Of a DNA stretch of 64,000 nt, positions 1 through 8,276 are shown one piece after another. Within the stretch, counting starts at the first letter, position 1; each line of letters begins with the position of its first letter. Origin of the DNA: Flavobacterium acetivorans (GTDB lineage: Bacteria > Bacteroidota > Bacteroidia > Flavobacteriales > Flavobacteriaceae); assembly GCF_020911885.1 (NCBI RefSeq), contig NZ_CP087132.1, forward strand, positions 2,480,001-2,544,000, given 5' to 3'. Under the pieces are notes generated by a model, which was not told where the DNA came from, searched no databases, and saw nothing but the letters and a program-made list of their open reading frames with translations. The position numbers and the translations under genes are program-made.

Positions 1-742
1 AATCAATACGGTATTGTACTATTGTTTTGATGAAAGTATGTCTAATGTTTGGGATAGTGTACGCAAGATCGTTGGCATTTTTTCCGTCACTTGACCGGTT
101 TGTAAATTTATAATCGAATTGATGACCAATACCAAAAATATTTCTTTCACTTAATCCCAATGAGGCTTTTGTACTGGAAACTGAAGCCTTGGGCAATGAG
201 CTCCATGAATCTAAAACCCGAATGAAAACATCAACTGAGTCGGATTCTTTAGCTGTTAATTTTTCTGAAATAGTGACTCTGCTGACAAATTTTTGAGAAC
301 GGATAATACGTTCAGATTCATCTATGTTTACGCTACTATAAGGGGTATTTTTTTTAAACAGTAATAAATTCTTTATGGCAAGATTTTTAGTTTTAAGATG
401 CAATAGGTTTCCAGTCCTTTCAGTCCATTTATCCGGAGTTTTTGTCGAGTCCGTATCAGAATAACCAAATGGGTCTAAGGTAGTAATAATAATATTCCGA
501 ATAATTTTTCCTTCAGCATCGACTTGTTTTTTTTGTTCAATTATTGGTTTTTTCTTTTTTGGATTAATTGGCTCAAAAATAAGCTTATGCAAGAGATGGG
601 TGTACTTATTCTTCTTCGAATAGCTTTGAATGTTTTGATAGCTCTTAGAGCTGTCTTTTTCTTTTTTGTCATTTTGCGAAAAAGAAATTTGATAGCTAAA
701 AGAGATTAAGATAAGTATCGCTATTTTTTGTTTTGAAAACAT
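1..742 (-). CDS. BamA/TamA-like outer-membrane protein, N-terminal part (runs off the window)
   Basis: The reading frame is open from an ATG at 742 to the window edge, giving 247 residues of an incomplete protein. It starts with a signal peptide (hydrophobic IAILILISFSYQISFS, then QND), followed by a Lys-rich stretch and a POTRA-like region (LHLKTKNLAIKNLLLFKK, then ESERIIRSQKFVSRVTI and SDSVDVFIRVLDSWS). The end, SLGLSERNIFGIGHQFDYKF, resembles the entry into an Omp85-type beta-barrel. This pattern is typical of the Flavobacterium BamA/TamA-related outer-membrane proteins that accompany metallophosphatase or secretion genes. The missing barrel prevents a firmer assignment. No TAnnTTTG box is obvious upstream. 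Confidence 0.75.
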   Translation of the reverse strand, partial: MFSKQKIAILILISFSYQISFSQNDKKEKDSSKSYQNIQSYSKKNKYTHLLHKLIFEPINPKKKKPIIEQKKQVDAEGKIIRNIIITTLDPFGYSDTDSTKTPDKWTERTGNLLHLKTKNLAIKNLLLFKKNTPYSSVNIDESERIIRSQKFVSRVTISEKLTAKESDSVDVFIRVLDSWSSLPKASVSSTKASLGLSERNIFGIGHQFDYKFTNRSSDGKNANDLAYTIPNIRHTFIKTIVQYRID

Positions 743-966
743 TTAAAAATAATGTTTTTAGGCTAATCAGTACACTTTTTTGTTGACGATCTTCAATTCG
801 AATTTGTCACAATCTATTTCAAATAGTGCTAAAAATGCAGCTGTTTAGAGAATTTTTACTATCCAAATACCGCTAATCATCCCTTTAATTGAAACCAGTT
901 TTTTGTTCAATTATAAGTATAAAGTTAGAACAAAATAATTATAAGATTGTTTTATTAAAGAAAAAA

Positions 967-1503
967 CTAATCTACAAATTCCTTATTATCAAAATGGTTT
1001 TCTAATATAGAAATTCCTTTTTGGAAAAGCAGATTGTTAGGATAAACAATCATTTCTCCATCTTTAGTTTTTAGGGCAATATGGAAGGCACCAATGTCTT
1101 CAATTTCGGCAATGACAGGGAAATCTTTATCGTGAATTCGGATAACATCGCCAATTTTGAAAGGAAATGAAAAAAACAATATAATACCAGAGGTAATGTT
1201 GCTTAGAATAGACCATTGGGCAAACATGGCAACTCCCGCTACGGTTGTGATAGAGGAGACCGCAATAATGATGTCTTCGGCTTGAACTCCCCAAATGATG
1301 ATAAGAATAATCAGTGCCAAAACGGTAATTAACAAATGAATGTATTTGATAACCAGATTGGTTCGGTGTTCTATAATATGAGTTGATTTTGCAAAACCTC
1401 GAACCATTTTTGAAATGATTAGTCGCAATACAATTACCAAAAATAGCAAAACTCCCGTTTCGATTAATTCTTTTGTAAAGTCATCAAAAAAAGTCATGTC
1501 CAT
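967..1503 (-). CDS. small MscS-family mechanosensitive channel
   Basis: This 178-residue inner-membrane protein has three predicted helices. The third is the Gly/Ala-rich pore helix of the MscS family (VSSITTVAGVAMFAQWSILS), followed by the start of the beta domain (FPFKIGDVIRI). It is much shorter than E. coli MscS (286 residues) and lacks most of the cytoplasmic vestibule, as in the minimal MscS proteins common in Bacteroidetes. The likely role is release of solutes on hypo-osmotic shock. It is the last gene of the minus-strand operon, 10 bp after maf. Confidence 0.85.
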   Translation of the reverse strand: MDMTFFDDFTKELIETGVLLFLVIVLRLIISKMVRGFAKSTHIIEHRTNLVIKYIHLLITVLALIILIIIWGVQAEDIIIAVSSITTVAGVAMFAQWSILSNITSGIILFFSFPFKIGDVIRIHDKDFPVIAEIEDIGAFHIALKTKDGEMIVYPNNLLFQKGISILENHFDNKEFVD

Positions 1504-1513
1504 CAGTTTTTTT

Positions 1514-2098
1514 TTAGGCTAAGGTACTTAAATATTTATATACTTTATCTACCGGCATTCCCATGACATTGGCATAAGAGCCTTCAATTTTAGAAACGGC
1601 TATAAAACCAATCCATTCCTGAATACCATAAGCGCCCGCTTTATCAAAAGGCTCATAATTATCAATATAATACAGAATTTCATCATCACTTAATTCATTA
1701 AAAGTAACCTTTGTAGTTTCGCATAAAAGCGTTGTTTCGGATTTTGTTTTAAAACAAACCGAGGTGATTACATCATGAGTAGAATTAGATAATGATTTTA
1801 GAATTTCAAAAGCATCTTGTTTGTCTTTTGGTTTTCCCAATGCTTCTTCGTTATGCCAAACAATAGTATCGCTTGTTATCAGAATTTCGTTCTCTTTCAA
1901 TTCTCCCTCAAAAGCATTGGCTTTCAATTCGGCGAGATAATTGGTGATTTCAGCGCCTTTTAATTCGGGCGGGTATATTTCTTCAATTTCTTTTAATCTA
2001 ATTTCAAAATCCAGATCCAAATCCTTGAAGAATTGTTGTCTTCTTGGAGAACCGGAAGCTAAAATCAGTTGGTATGATTTTAATTTATTTTTAAGCAT
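1514..2098 (-). CDS. maf: Maf-family nucleoside triphosphate pyrophosphatase
   Basis: This 194-residue Maf/Ham1-fold protein hydrolyses non-canonical or pyrimidine nucleoside triphosphates to monophosphates (house-cleaning, formerly 'septum formation inhibitor'). The diagnostic N-terminal motif LILASGSPRR lies at residues 11-20, and the catalytic Asp is in SDTIVWHNE (about D77). The C-terminal segment (DKAGAYGIQEWIGFIAVSKI, then GSYANVMGMP) is the conserved substrate loop. Its start overlaps the end of the UbiA gene by 8 bp, so the two are probably translationally coupled. Confidence 0.93.
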   Translation of the reverse strand: MLKNKLKSYQLILASGSPRRQQFFKDLDLDFEIRLKEIEEIYPPELKGAEITNYLAELKANAFEGELKENEILITSDTIVWHNEEALGKPKDKQDAFEILKSLSNSTHDVITSVCFKTKSETTLLCETTKVTFNELSDDEILYYIDNYEPFDKAGAYGIQEWIGFIAVSKIEGSYANVMGMPVDKVYKYLSTLA

Positions 2099-3017
2099 TG
2101 TATTTTATATTTAAGCTAATGATGACAATAGATAAAATTCCGAAAAGAAGAATCCATTTTAAGAGCAAACTTAGGGCTTTAAAGTCACTTTTTGTTTTTG
2201 CAGTCCAAATTTTCACATTAAAATAAATCAAGGGAGCCAAGACAAAAAGAAAAGCATAAATACTGCTAATAAATAAATCATTGGGCATAAAATAATTATT
2301 GACATACATTAAAAGTAACACAATTGGAATCAATCCAAAAGCGAAAAGGAACTTAGTGGTTTTCTCACTTCCTAAAACAATAGCTAGGGTTTTCATTCCT
2401 TGAGCCGAATCACCTTTTAGATCTTCTAAATCTTTGACCACTTCCCGAATGAAATTAATCATAAAGGCAAAGATCGCGTAATCCAGAAGTATCGAAAACA
2501 GATTAGCCATTAGCAATTGATTCTCGGAGTCAATGGCAGGATATAAGTCAAAAACACCAATGATAATTACGCTAGATGAGAGTAATAGCGCCACAACTAT
2601 GTTTCCTAGAAGTAGCATTTGTTTCAAACTTGTGGCATACAAATAAAGCGTAGAGGCAATCAAGATGAAAATGACCGCAAAGCTTGGTTTTTGAATCACA
2701 TTCGATAAATAAAAGCCAATTGCGACACCGCTTACATTCAAGGCAACATAAAGATTATAGGCTTTAGTTTCGCTAATGCTTTTCCCTACAATAACGCCCT
2801 CAGGTCTATTTTCGTTATCGGTATCTTGATCAAATATATCATTGATTACATAACCGGCTGCAGCAATTAGTATTGTACTTAATACCAATAAAGCATACTG
2901 CCAATTGGTTAAAGCCAAAGGAATGTTTTGCAATTTCAAAAAGCCGTATCTAAAAACCAACTGCATAAAAGCAAGTAGGAGTAGGTTTTGGTAACGAATT
3001 AGTTTTAGGAAGTTCAT
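2091..3017 (-). CDS. UbiA-family prenyltransferase (geranylgeranylglycerol-phosphate geranylgeranyltransferase type)
   Basis: This 308-residue polytopic membrane protein belongs to the UbiA superfamily. The first Asp-rich prenyl-diphosphate motif, NDIFDQDTD, is at residues 59-67; the second is around REVVKDLEDLKGD. Bacteroidetes carry this paralogue next to maf and a KdsC-like phosphatase, where it is usually annotated as a digeranylgeranylglyceryl-phosphate synthase-like enzyme. The true acceptor is not established from sequence. It is distinct from MenA, which is encoded at 28.8 kb. In related genomes I would expect kdsC directly upstream; here a four-helix-bundle gene intervenes. Confidence 0.85.
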   Translation of the reverse strand: MNFLKLIRYQNLLLLAFMQLVFRYGFLKLQNIPLALTNWQYALLVLSTILIAAAGYVINDIFDQDTDNENRPEGVIVGKSISETKAYNLYVALNVSGVAIGFYLSNVIQKPSFAVIFILIASTLYLYATSLKQMLLLGNIVVALLLSSSVIIIGVFDLYPAIDSENQLLMANLFSILLDYAIFAFMINFIREVVKDLEDLKGDSAQGMKTLAIVLGSEKTTKFLFAFGLIPIVLLLMYVNNYFMPNDLFISSIYAFLFVLAPLIYFNVKIWTAKTKSDFKALSLLLKWILLFGILSIVIISLNIKYNA

Positions 3018-3023
3018 CTTTGT

Positions 3024-3047
3024 AGTATTCAGTAATCAGTGTTCAGT
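3024..3047. repeat. heptamer repeat, left arm of inverted pair
   Basis: Three tandem 7-bp units of the form AGTnnTC plus a final AGT (AGTATTC, AGTAATC, AGTGTTC, AGT). Positions 3030-3047 are an inverted copy (17 of 18 bases) of 3463-3480. The arm overlaps the end of the four-helix-bundle gene and supplies its stop codon (TGA at 3036-3038, read on the minus strand). Confidence 0.85.
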
Positions 3048-3410
3048 TGTTACACCAAACTTTTGTGGGTTTAGAATCATATAGTTAATTAATTTTCCAA
3101 CTTCTTCACTTTCAGAAATTAATGTATTATGAATTTCAATTGAGATGTAGTTACATTTATAGGCAAATTCAATCCAAACTTGAGTTTCTGAGTTTTCTGC
3201 ATCTGAGTCAGTTAGTTTGCTATGAAAGTGTCTTGGATAAATCCTTTTTCTGTATGATTCAGCAATGTTTGCAGGTACACTTCTTGATGAACGTCTAATT
3301 TGATCAGTTAAAGAATATATTTCATCTTTCGGAAATAATTTAGTTATTTCAAAAATTTTCATTGCCAAAGCAAATGATTTTTGATAGGCTAGTAAATCTT
3401 GAAATTTCAT
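3036..3410 (-). CDS. four-helix bundle protein (S23/IVP family)
   Basis: This 124-residue protein is of the S23 ribosomal / intervening-sequence four-helix-bundle family, recognised from FQDLLAYQKSFALAMKIFEI near the start and the segment LTDQIRRSSRSVPANIAESY. Relatives are encoded inside 23S rRNA intervening sequences or as free-standing genes scattered through Bacteroidetes genomes; a biochemical role is not established. The gene interrupts an otherwise tight operon between kdsC and the UbiA gene. It is bracketed by inverted heptamer repeats that supply its last residues (TEH) and stop codon. The 19 bp to the next gene is free of signals, so downstream genes may still be read through it. 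Confidence 0.85.
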   Translation of the reverse strand: MKFQDLLAYQKSFALAMKIFEITKLFPKDEIYSLTDQIRRSSRSVPANIAESYRKRIYPRHFHSKLTDSDAENSETQVWIEFAYKCNYISIEIHNTLISESEEVGKLINYMILNPQKFGVTTEH

Positions 3411-3448
3411 CCTTTATTTTTAATTGTTAATGCTTGTTGTAAATTTGT

Positions 3449-3480
3449 ACTGATCACTGATCACTGACCACTGATTACTG
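3449..3480. repeat. heptamer repeat, right arm of inverted pair
   Basis: Four tandem 7-bp units (ACTGATC, ACTGATC, ACTGACC, ACTGATT) and a final ACTG, lying between the start of the four-helix-bundle gene and the end of kdsC. The unit is the reverse complement of that in the left arm at 3024-3047, so the gene sits inside an inverted repeat. Confidence 0.85.
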
Positions 3481-3484
3481 CAAA

Positions 3485-4012
3485 CTAATCCAATTTTCCG
3501 TCAAAATGCTCCATCCATTTTCCTTGTACTTTCATCACTTGTTCTATGACATCACGGGCGGCACCTTTTCCTCCATTTTTATGCGAGATATAAGTAGATA
3601 GTGTTTTAATTTCCGGACTTGCGTCTTGCGGGCAAGTTGGCAAACCTACTAATTTCATTACATGATAATCCGGGATATCGTCTCCCATATATAAAACCTG
3701 TGCAGGATTAATATTGTATAATTCGGTGTATTCTTTAAAAGTTTCTACTTTGTCAGGAGTTCCTAAATGAATGTCTGTAATTCCGAGATTTCTTAAACGC
3801 ACGCGCACGCCTTCATTGCTTCCTCCCGAAATAATGCATACGTTATAACCACTTTCAACAGCCGCTTTCATCGCGTAACCGTCACGAATGTTCATTGTTC
3901 TAAGGATTTCTCCTTCGGTGGTTACAAAAACGGAGCTGTCAGTAAGTACACCATCAACATCAAAAATAAAAGTGGTGATGTCGTTCATTATTTCTTTATA
4001 ACTTTTTGCCAT
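3485..4012 (-). CDS. kdsC: KdsC-type HAD phosphatase (KDO 8-phosphate phosphatase)
   Basis: This 175-residue HAD subfamily IIIA enzyme has the nucleophile motif FDVDGVLTD (D18 and D20), motif II in CIISGG and motif IV in MGDDIPD. Length and motifs match KdsC, which removes the phosphate from 3-deoxy-D-manno-octulosonate 8-phosphate during synthesis of the lipopolysaccharide inner core. A close alternative is a phosphatase for another nonulosonate or 2-keto acid. Its 5' end overlaps the upstream Rossmann-protein gene by 17 bp, implying coupled translation. Confidence 0.85.
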   Translation of the reverse strand: MAKSYKEIMNDITTFIFDVDGVLTDSSVFVTTEGEILRTMNIRDGYAMKAAVESGYNVCIISGGSNEGVRVRLRNLGITDIHLGTPDKVETFKEYTELYNINPAQVLYMGDDIPDYHVMKLVGLPTCPQDASPEIKTLSTYISHKNGGKGAARDVIEQVMKVQGKWMEHFDGKLD

Positions 4013-4769
4013 TATTTTGTATAGATTGTGTTAGTATTTTATAAATAGTTGCTTGATTTTTATCGGTTAAAAACAATTCGTGTGCTTCAATTGTTTTTTT
4101 GTCATTGCGTATTGCAGGTCCCGTTTGCGCGTTTTCGGGCGAAAGGGTCATTATTTTTTGAGCGGTTTCCTGAATCAATGGTTTTAGAATGTCAAAAGAC
4201 ACTTGGTTTTCTTGGCAAATTTCGTTCCCTATTTGGTACAAATGATTCGTGAAATTATTGACGAATACCGCTGCCACATGTAAGGCTTTTCGTTGATGAG
4301 AATTGATAGCAAAAACGCTGTCAGAGATAGTTTGAGCTACTTTTTTCAATAATTGAAAATCTGTAGCATTTTCACTTTCTAAACAAATGGGAATGTTTTT
4401 AAAATCGACCGCCTTGTTTTTTGTAAATGTTTGAAGCGGATAAAAAACCCCTTTTCGATTGTTATTGTCCAAAACATCTAAGGCAACACTTCCCGAAGTG
4501 TGAACCACCAAACGATTTTTGAAAGGCAATTGGCCAGAAACTGTTGAAATAGCGTCATCTGAAACTGAGATGATATACAAATCAGCTTCCAATAATTGAT
4601 CGTAATCAGAAGTGATTCGATCTGAATCGAGCAGATGGACAAGTGCTTCCTTTTTTCTTGAAAAAACCTGAATCAGCTCAATTTCATTCCCTTCATTTTG
4701 GGATTTTTGAAATGCAGCAATCAAATGTTGCGCTACATTTCCCGAACCTATAATAATCACTTTAATCAT
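3996..4769 (-). CDS. Rossmann-fold / DUF2520 domain protein
   Basis: This 257-residue protein has an N-terminal NAD(P)-binding motif (IIGSGNVAQHL), then a C-terminal alpha-helical DUF2520 region (HQRKALHVAAVFVNNFTNHL; PLIQETAQKI). It resembles F420-dependent NADP oxidoreductase / ketopantoate-reductase-like proteins. Substrate is unknown; pairing with kdsC is common in Flavobacteriia. It is the first gene of the minus-strand operon, with a TAnnTTTG box only a few bases upstream. Confidence 0.8.
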   Translation of the reverse strand: MIKVIIIGSGNVAQHLIAAFQKSQNEGNEIELIQVFSRKKEALVHLLDSDRITSDYDQLLEADLYIISVSDDAISTVSGQLPFKNRLVVHTSGSVALDVLDNNNRKGVFYPLQTFTKNKAVDFKNIPICLESENATDFQLLKKVAQTISDSVFAINSHQRKALHVAAVFVNNFTNHLYQIGNEICQENQVSFDILKPLIQETAQKIMTLSPENAQTGPAIRNDKKTIEAHELFLTDKNQATIYKILTQSIQNNGKKL

Positions 4770-4773
4770 TCGG

Positions 4774-4781
4774 CAAAATTA
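4774..4781 (-). promoter_or_regulatory. -7 box for the DUF2520-kdsC operon
   Basis: TAATTTTG on the minus strand matches TAnnTTTG. It lies only 5 bp from the ATG, so transcription from it would give a leaderless or nearly leaderless mRNA. No convincing -33 TTTG was found at the usual spacing. Confidence 0.45.
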
Positions 4782-4925
4782 GCAAAAAAAAGTGAAGGAT
4801 TACTACCAACTCAGGGATAGCTGAAATAAATTAGTATTGGGAATCAGCGATTAGTTGCCCTGTTAAAGTGCTTAATTTTGGATTTAATTAACAATTATAC
4901 GAATATAGAAGTCAACAATTTTAAG

Positions 4926-4933
4926 TACTTTTG
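4926..4933 (+). promoter_or_regulatory. -7 box for ccsBA, decides start
   Basis: TACTTTTG matches TAnnTTTG 31 bp before the ATG at 4965. It lies inside the longer open frame that begins at 4878, so that upstream start would be outside the transcript. The -33 element is not clear. Confidence 0.5.
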
Positions 4934-4964
4934 TCCCACTTTTATAAAACGTAATTCCTTACAA

Positions 4965-7900
4965 ATGAATAAAAAATTATACTCGTTTTTGTTTTCTACA
5001 CGATTAATGGCACTTCTTTTTGTGACTTTTGCAATTGCAATGGGTGTAGGAACTTTTATCGAAAGCAAATACAATACAGATACGGCTCGCATTTTAGTGT
5101 ATAACGCCTGGTGGTTTGAAGCGATAATGGTCTTTTTTATGATCAATTTCATTGGAAATATAAAAAGATACCAATTGCTTAAAAAAGAAAAATGGGCTAC
5201 TTTAATGCTTCACTTGGCCTTTATTTTAATTCTTTTAGGTGCCTTTATAACACGCTATATCAGCTATGAAGGGATGATGCCAATTCGTGAAGGAGCAAGC
5301 GAAAATCAATTTTATTCTGATAAAACATTCCTGACCATTTTTGTCGATGGAGAGTATAAAGGAGAGATGAAACGCAGGATTTTTGAAAAACCTTTATTGC
5401 TTTCTCCAGTGACTAATAATGATTTTACGGTTTCGGGTCAATTTGCAGATACTCCTTTTAAAGTGGAATACCAAAACTTTATCATGGGAGCCAAAGAATA
5501 TGTTAAAGCAGATCCTAAAGGAAGTTTATTTTTGAAAATTGTGGAAGCTGGAGACGGAGGTCGTCACGAGCATTTCCTCAAAGAAGGAGAGGTTCAAAAT
5601 ATTCATAACGTTTTATTTGCGTTGAATAAACCAACGGACGGTGCTATCAATATCAACACTAACGGAGAAGCGTATACAATTCAAACACCGTTTGAAGGGA
5701 ATTTTATGCGTATGGCTGACAAACTCGAAGGAGCAGTCACTAAAGACAATGTGCAACCCTTGATGATGCGATCGCTTTATACTATTGGCGAAATGCGATT
5801 TGTATTTCCAGATCCTGCGGTAAAGGGAATCATAGCTTATGAATCAGATAATGATTTTAAAGCCAAAACTCATGAGGATGCGCTGACGCTTAAATTGACA
5901 GCCGAAGGTGAGGAAAAAGAAGTTACGGTATTGGGATCCAAAGGAAAAACGGGTGATTTTCAAACCGTGAAAATAGGAAAAATGGATTATACTTTTTTCT
6001 TTGGAAGCAAAGCTTATGTCTTGCCTTTTAAATTAAAACTGAATGATTTTATTGCTCAAAAATATCCTGGTACAGAAAAAAGTTATTCCTCTTTTGAAAG
6101 TAAAGTTACTGTTGAGGATTCTATAAAACCATTTGATGCCAGAATTTATATGAATAATGTTTTAGATCATAAAGGATATCGTTTCTTTCAGTCTTCATTT
6201 GATCCGGACGAAAAAGGAACCGTTTTATCTGTAAATCACGATTTTTTGGGAACGCAGATTACCTATTTAGGATACTTCTTGTTGTATTTTGCCATGATGG
6301 CAATTATGTTTACGAAGTATTCTCGTTTTGCTGATTTGAAACGTAAATTGGAAGTGGTAAAAAAGAAAAAATCAAAACTGATTACGATTTTGGTTTTGTT
6401 TTTGAGTTTTGGTGCAATGGCGCAAAACCACGATCATCAACATGATGAACATGGAAATCATCCGGACCATACCGAAAACGGGATGCATGCCAGAAATAAA
6501 CCTACCGAAAAACAATTGGACTCCTTGCTTAACAAATTTAAGGTTAAGGAAGAGCATGCCGCTAAATTTGGTAGATTAATTATTCAAGATGCCGGTGGAA
6601 GAATGAAACCCATCAATACTTTTTCGTCTGAATTGTTGAGAAAGGTAAGCCATTCTAATGATTATAAAGGGATGAATCCGGATCAGGTATTTTTATCGAT
6701 GTCTCAATATGCTCAATTATGGATTGAAGTTCCGTTGATTTATTTGAGAAGCGGTAATGATAGTATTCGTAAATTAATAGGAGTTGATGTAAAAGCCAAA
6801 ACGGCTCCTTTTGTAGCTTTCTTTGACGAAAAGGGAAATTATAAACTATCTCCTTATTTAGATGCTGCCTATAAAGCGGCAAATCCAAATCAATTTGAGA
6901 AAGATTTTATAGAAACAGATAAGAAGGTAAACCTAATGGAATCAGCCTTGAGCGGCAGAATTTTAAAAATTTTCCCGATTCCTAATCATGAAAATGATAA
7001 ATGGATTTCTTACTTAGAAGTGGGGAATTCCGGTTTAAAAGGAATGGATTCTACTTATACAAAAAGTGTTTTACCCTTGTATTTTGGTTCTTTGAATAAT
7101 GCTTCTATTTCAAATGATTATAAAAATCCAGATGATTTATTAGAAAGTATTCACGGTTTCCAAAGAAAATTTGGCAGTAAGGTTTTGCCAAGTGAAGATA
7201 AAGTGACTACTGAAATATTGTATAACAAATATGATGTTTTTCAAAAATTAGTGTACTGGTATGTTCTTGCTGCCTTATTAATGTTTGTATTTACAATTTT
7301 AGCGATATTTAAGGAGCGTAAATTTTTGACTGTTGCGGTCAATACGATGCATGTAATTATAGGATTATTATTTGCTTTACACACTTTGGGATTGATTGCC
7401 AGATGGTATATATCAGGACATGCTCCTTGGAGTAATGCTTATGAATCTATTATCTATATTGCTTGGGCAACTATGTTTTTTGGTTTGGCTTTCGATATCA
7501 AGTCTAAACTGACAGTAGCTTCATCAGCCTTTGTAACAGCAATGATTCTTTGGGCTGCGTACCAAAACTGGATTGATCCAGAAATTGCTAATTTGCAGCC
7601 AGTTCTTAATTCGTATTGGTTGATGATACACGTTGCGGTAATCGTAGGTAGTTATGGACCGCTAGCATTAGGAATGATTTTAGGATTTGTTTCCTTATTG
7701 CTAATCTTTTTCACCAATGAAAAAAATAAGGCCAGAATGGAGTTGAATATTAAGGAAATTACCTATATCAATGAAATGGCTTTGACCATTGGGTTGATTA
7801 TGTTGACTATAGGAAACTTCCTTGGAGGACAATGGGCTAATGAAAGCTGGGGACGTTACTGGGGATGGGACCCAAAGGAAACTTGGGCACTAATTAGTAT

Positions 7901-8153
7901 TATGATTTACGCTTTTGTGATTCACGCTCGATTTGTTCCTTCTTTAAGAGGAAAATGGATATTTAACCTGATGAGTATGTATGCTTTTGTTTCTATCCTG
8001 TTTACCTATTATGGGGTGAACTTTCACTTAGTAGGACTACATTCTTATGCCAGTGGAGAAGCACATTCGCTAAACTGGATTTGGTATTCATTGGGAACAA
8101 TCACTTTTATTGGAGCGATTACTTATCCAAAGTACAGAAAGTATTATAAATAA
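4965..8153 (+). CDS. ccsBA: fused cytochrome c biogenesis protein CcsBA (ResB-ResC)
   Basis: This 1062-residue membrane protein is a fusion of CcsB/ResB (N-terminal half, helices at about residues 10-110 and a large periplasmic domain, then a helix at about 450-470) and CcsA/ResC (C-terminal third). System II cytochrome c synthase exports heme and ligates it to CXXCH apocytochromes. The heme-binding WWD motif is present (RYWGWDPKETWALI), with conserved His in HTLGLIARWYISGH and in GVNFHLVGLHSYASG. Between the halves lies a signal-peptide-like segment (ITILVLFLSFGAMAQ) followed by a His-rich stretch. The start at 4965 was preferred to 4878 because a -7 box lies between them and homologues start at MNKKLYSFLFSTRLMAL. 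Confidence 0.93.
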   Translation: MNKKLYSFLFSTRLMALLFVTFAIAMGVGTFIESKYNTDTARILVYNAWWFEAIMVFFMINFIGNIKRYQLLKKEKWATLMLHLAFILILLGAFITRYISYEGMMPIREGASENQFYSDKTFLTIFVDGEYKGEMKRRIFEKPLLLSPVTNNDFTVSGQFADTPFKVEYQNFIMGAKEYVKADPKGSLFLKIVEAGDGGRHEHFLKEGEVQNIHNVLFALNKPTDGAININTNGEAYTIQTPFEGNFMRMADKLEGAVTKDNVQPLMMRSLYTIGEMRFVFPDPAVKGIIAYESDNDFKAKTHEDALTLKLTAEGEEKEVTVLGSKGKTGDFQTVKIGKMDYTFFFGSKAYVLPFKLKLNDFIAQKYPGTEKSYSSFESKVTVEDSIKPFDARIYMNNVLDHKGYRFFQSSFDPDEKGTVLSVNHDFLGTQITYLGYFLLYFAMMAIMFTKYSRFADLKRKLEVVKKKKSKLITILVLFLSFGAMAQNHDHQHDEHGNHPDHTENGMHARNKPTEKQLDSLLNKFKVKEEHAAKFGRLIIQDAGGRMKPINTFSSELLRKVSHSNDYKGMNPDQVFLSMSQYAQLWIEVPLIYLRSGNDSIRKLIGVDVKAKTAPFVAFFDEKGNYKLSPYLDAAYKAANPNQFEKDFIETDKKVNLMESALSGRILKIFPIPNHENDKWISYLEVGNSGLKGMDSTYTKSVLPLYFGSLNNASISNDYKNPDDLLESIHGFQRKFGSKVLPSEDKVTTEILYNKYDVFQKLVYWYVLAALLMFVFTILAIFKERKFLTVAVNTMHVIIGLLFALHTLGLIARWYISGHAPWSNAYESIIYIAWATMFFGLAFDIKSKLTVASSAFVTAMILWAAYQNWIDPEIANLQPVLNSYWLMIHVAVIVGSYGPLALGMILGFVSLLLIFFTNEKNKARMELNIKEITYINEMALTIGLIMLTIGNFLGGQWANESWGRYWGWDPKETWALISIMIYAFVIHARFVPSLRGKWIFNLMSMYAFVSILFTYYGVNFHLVGLHSYASGEAHSLNWIWYSLGTITFIGAITYPKYRKYYK

Positions 8154-8172
8154 ATAATTTATAAGTCTTAAA

Positions 8173-8208
8173 AAAAAAAGGTTCAACTTCGCAGTTGAAC
8201 CTTTTTTT
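8173..8208 (+). terminator. terminator after ccsBA
   Basis: Perfect 9-bp stem GGTTCAACT / AGTTGAACC with a TCGC loop, preceded by A and followed by seven T. It can work in both directions. Confidence 0.9.
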
Positions 8209-8276
8209 GCATGCTAGATTTACACAAATTAGCACAAAATAATCTGTGAAAATTTGCGCAATTTGTGGTAAAAAAA

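Noticed and set aside
524-709. 61-residue plus-strand frame near the left edge
   Set aside because: Opposite the N-terminal region of the BamA/TamA-like gene, whose signal peptide and POTRA-like sequence are convincing.
3024-3480. CRISPR-like array
   Set aside because: The repeats are only 7 bp and contiguous with no spacers; they bracket a gene instead.
4878-4964. N-terminal extension of ccsBA (29 residues)
   Set aside because: A -7 box at 4926-4933 falls within it and homologues start at the Met encoded at 4965.
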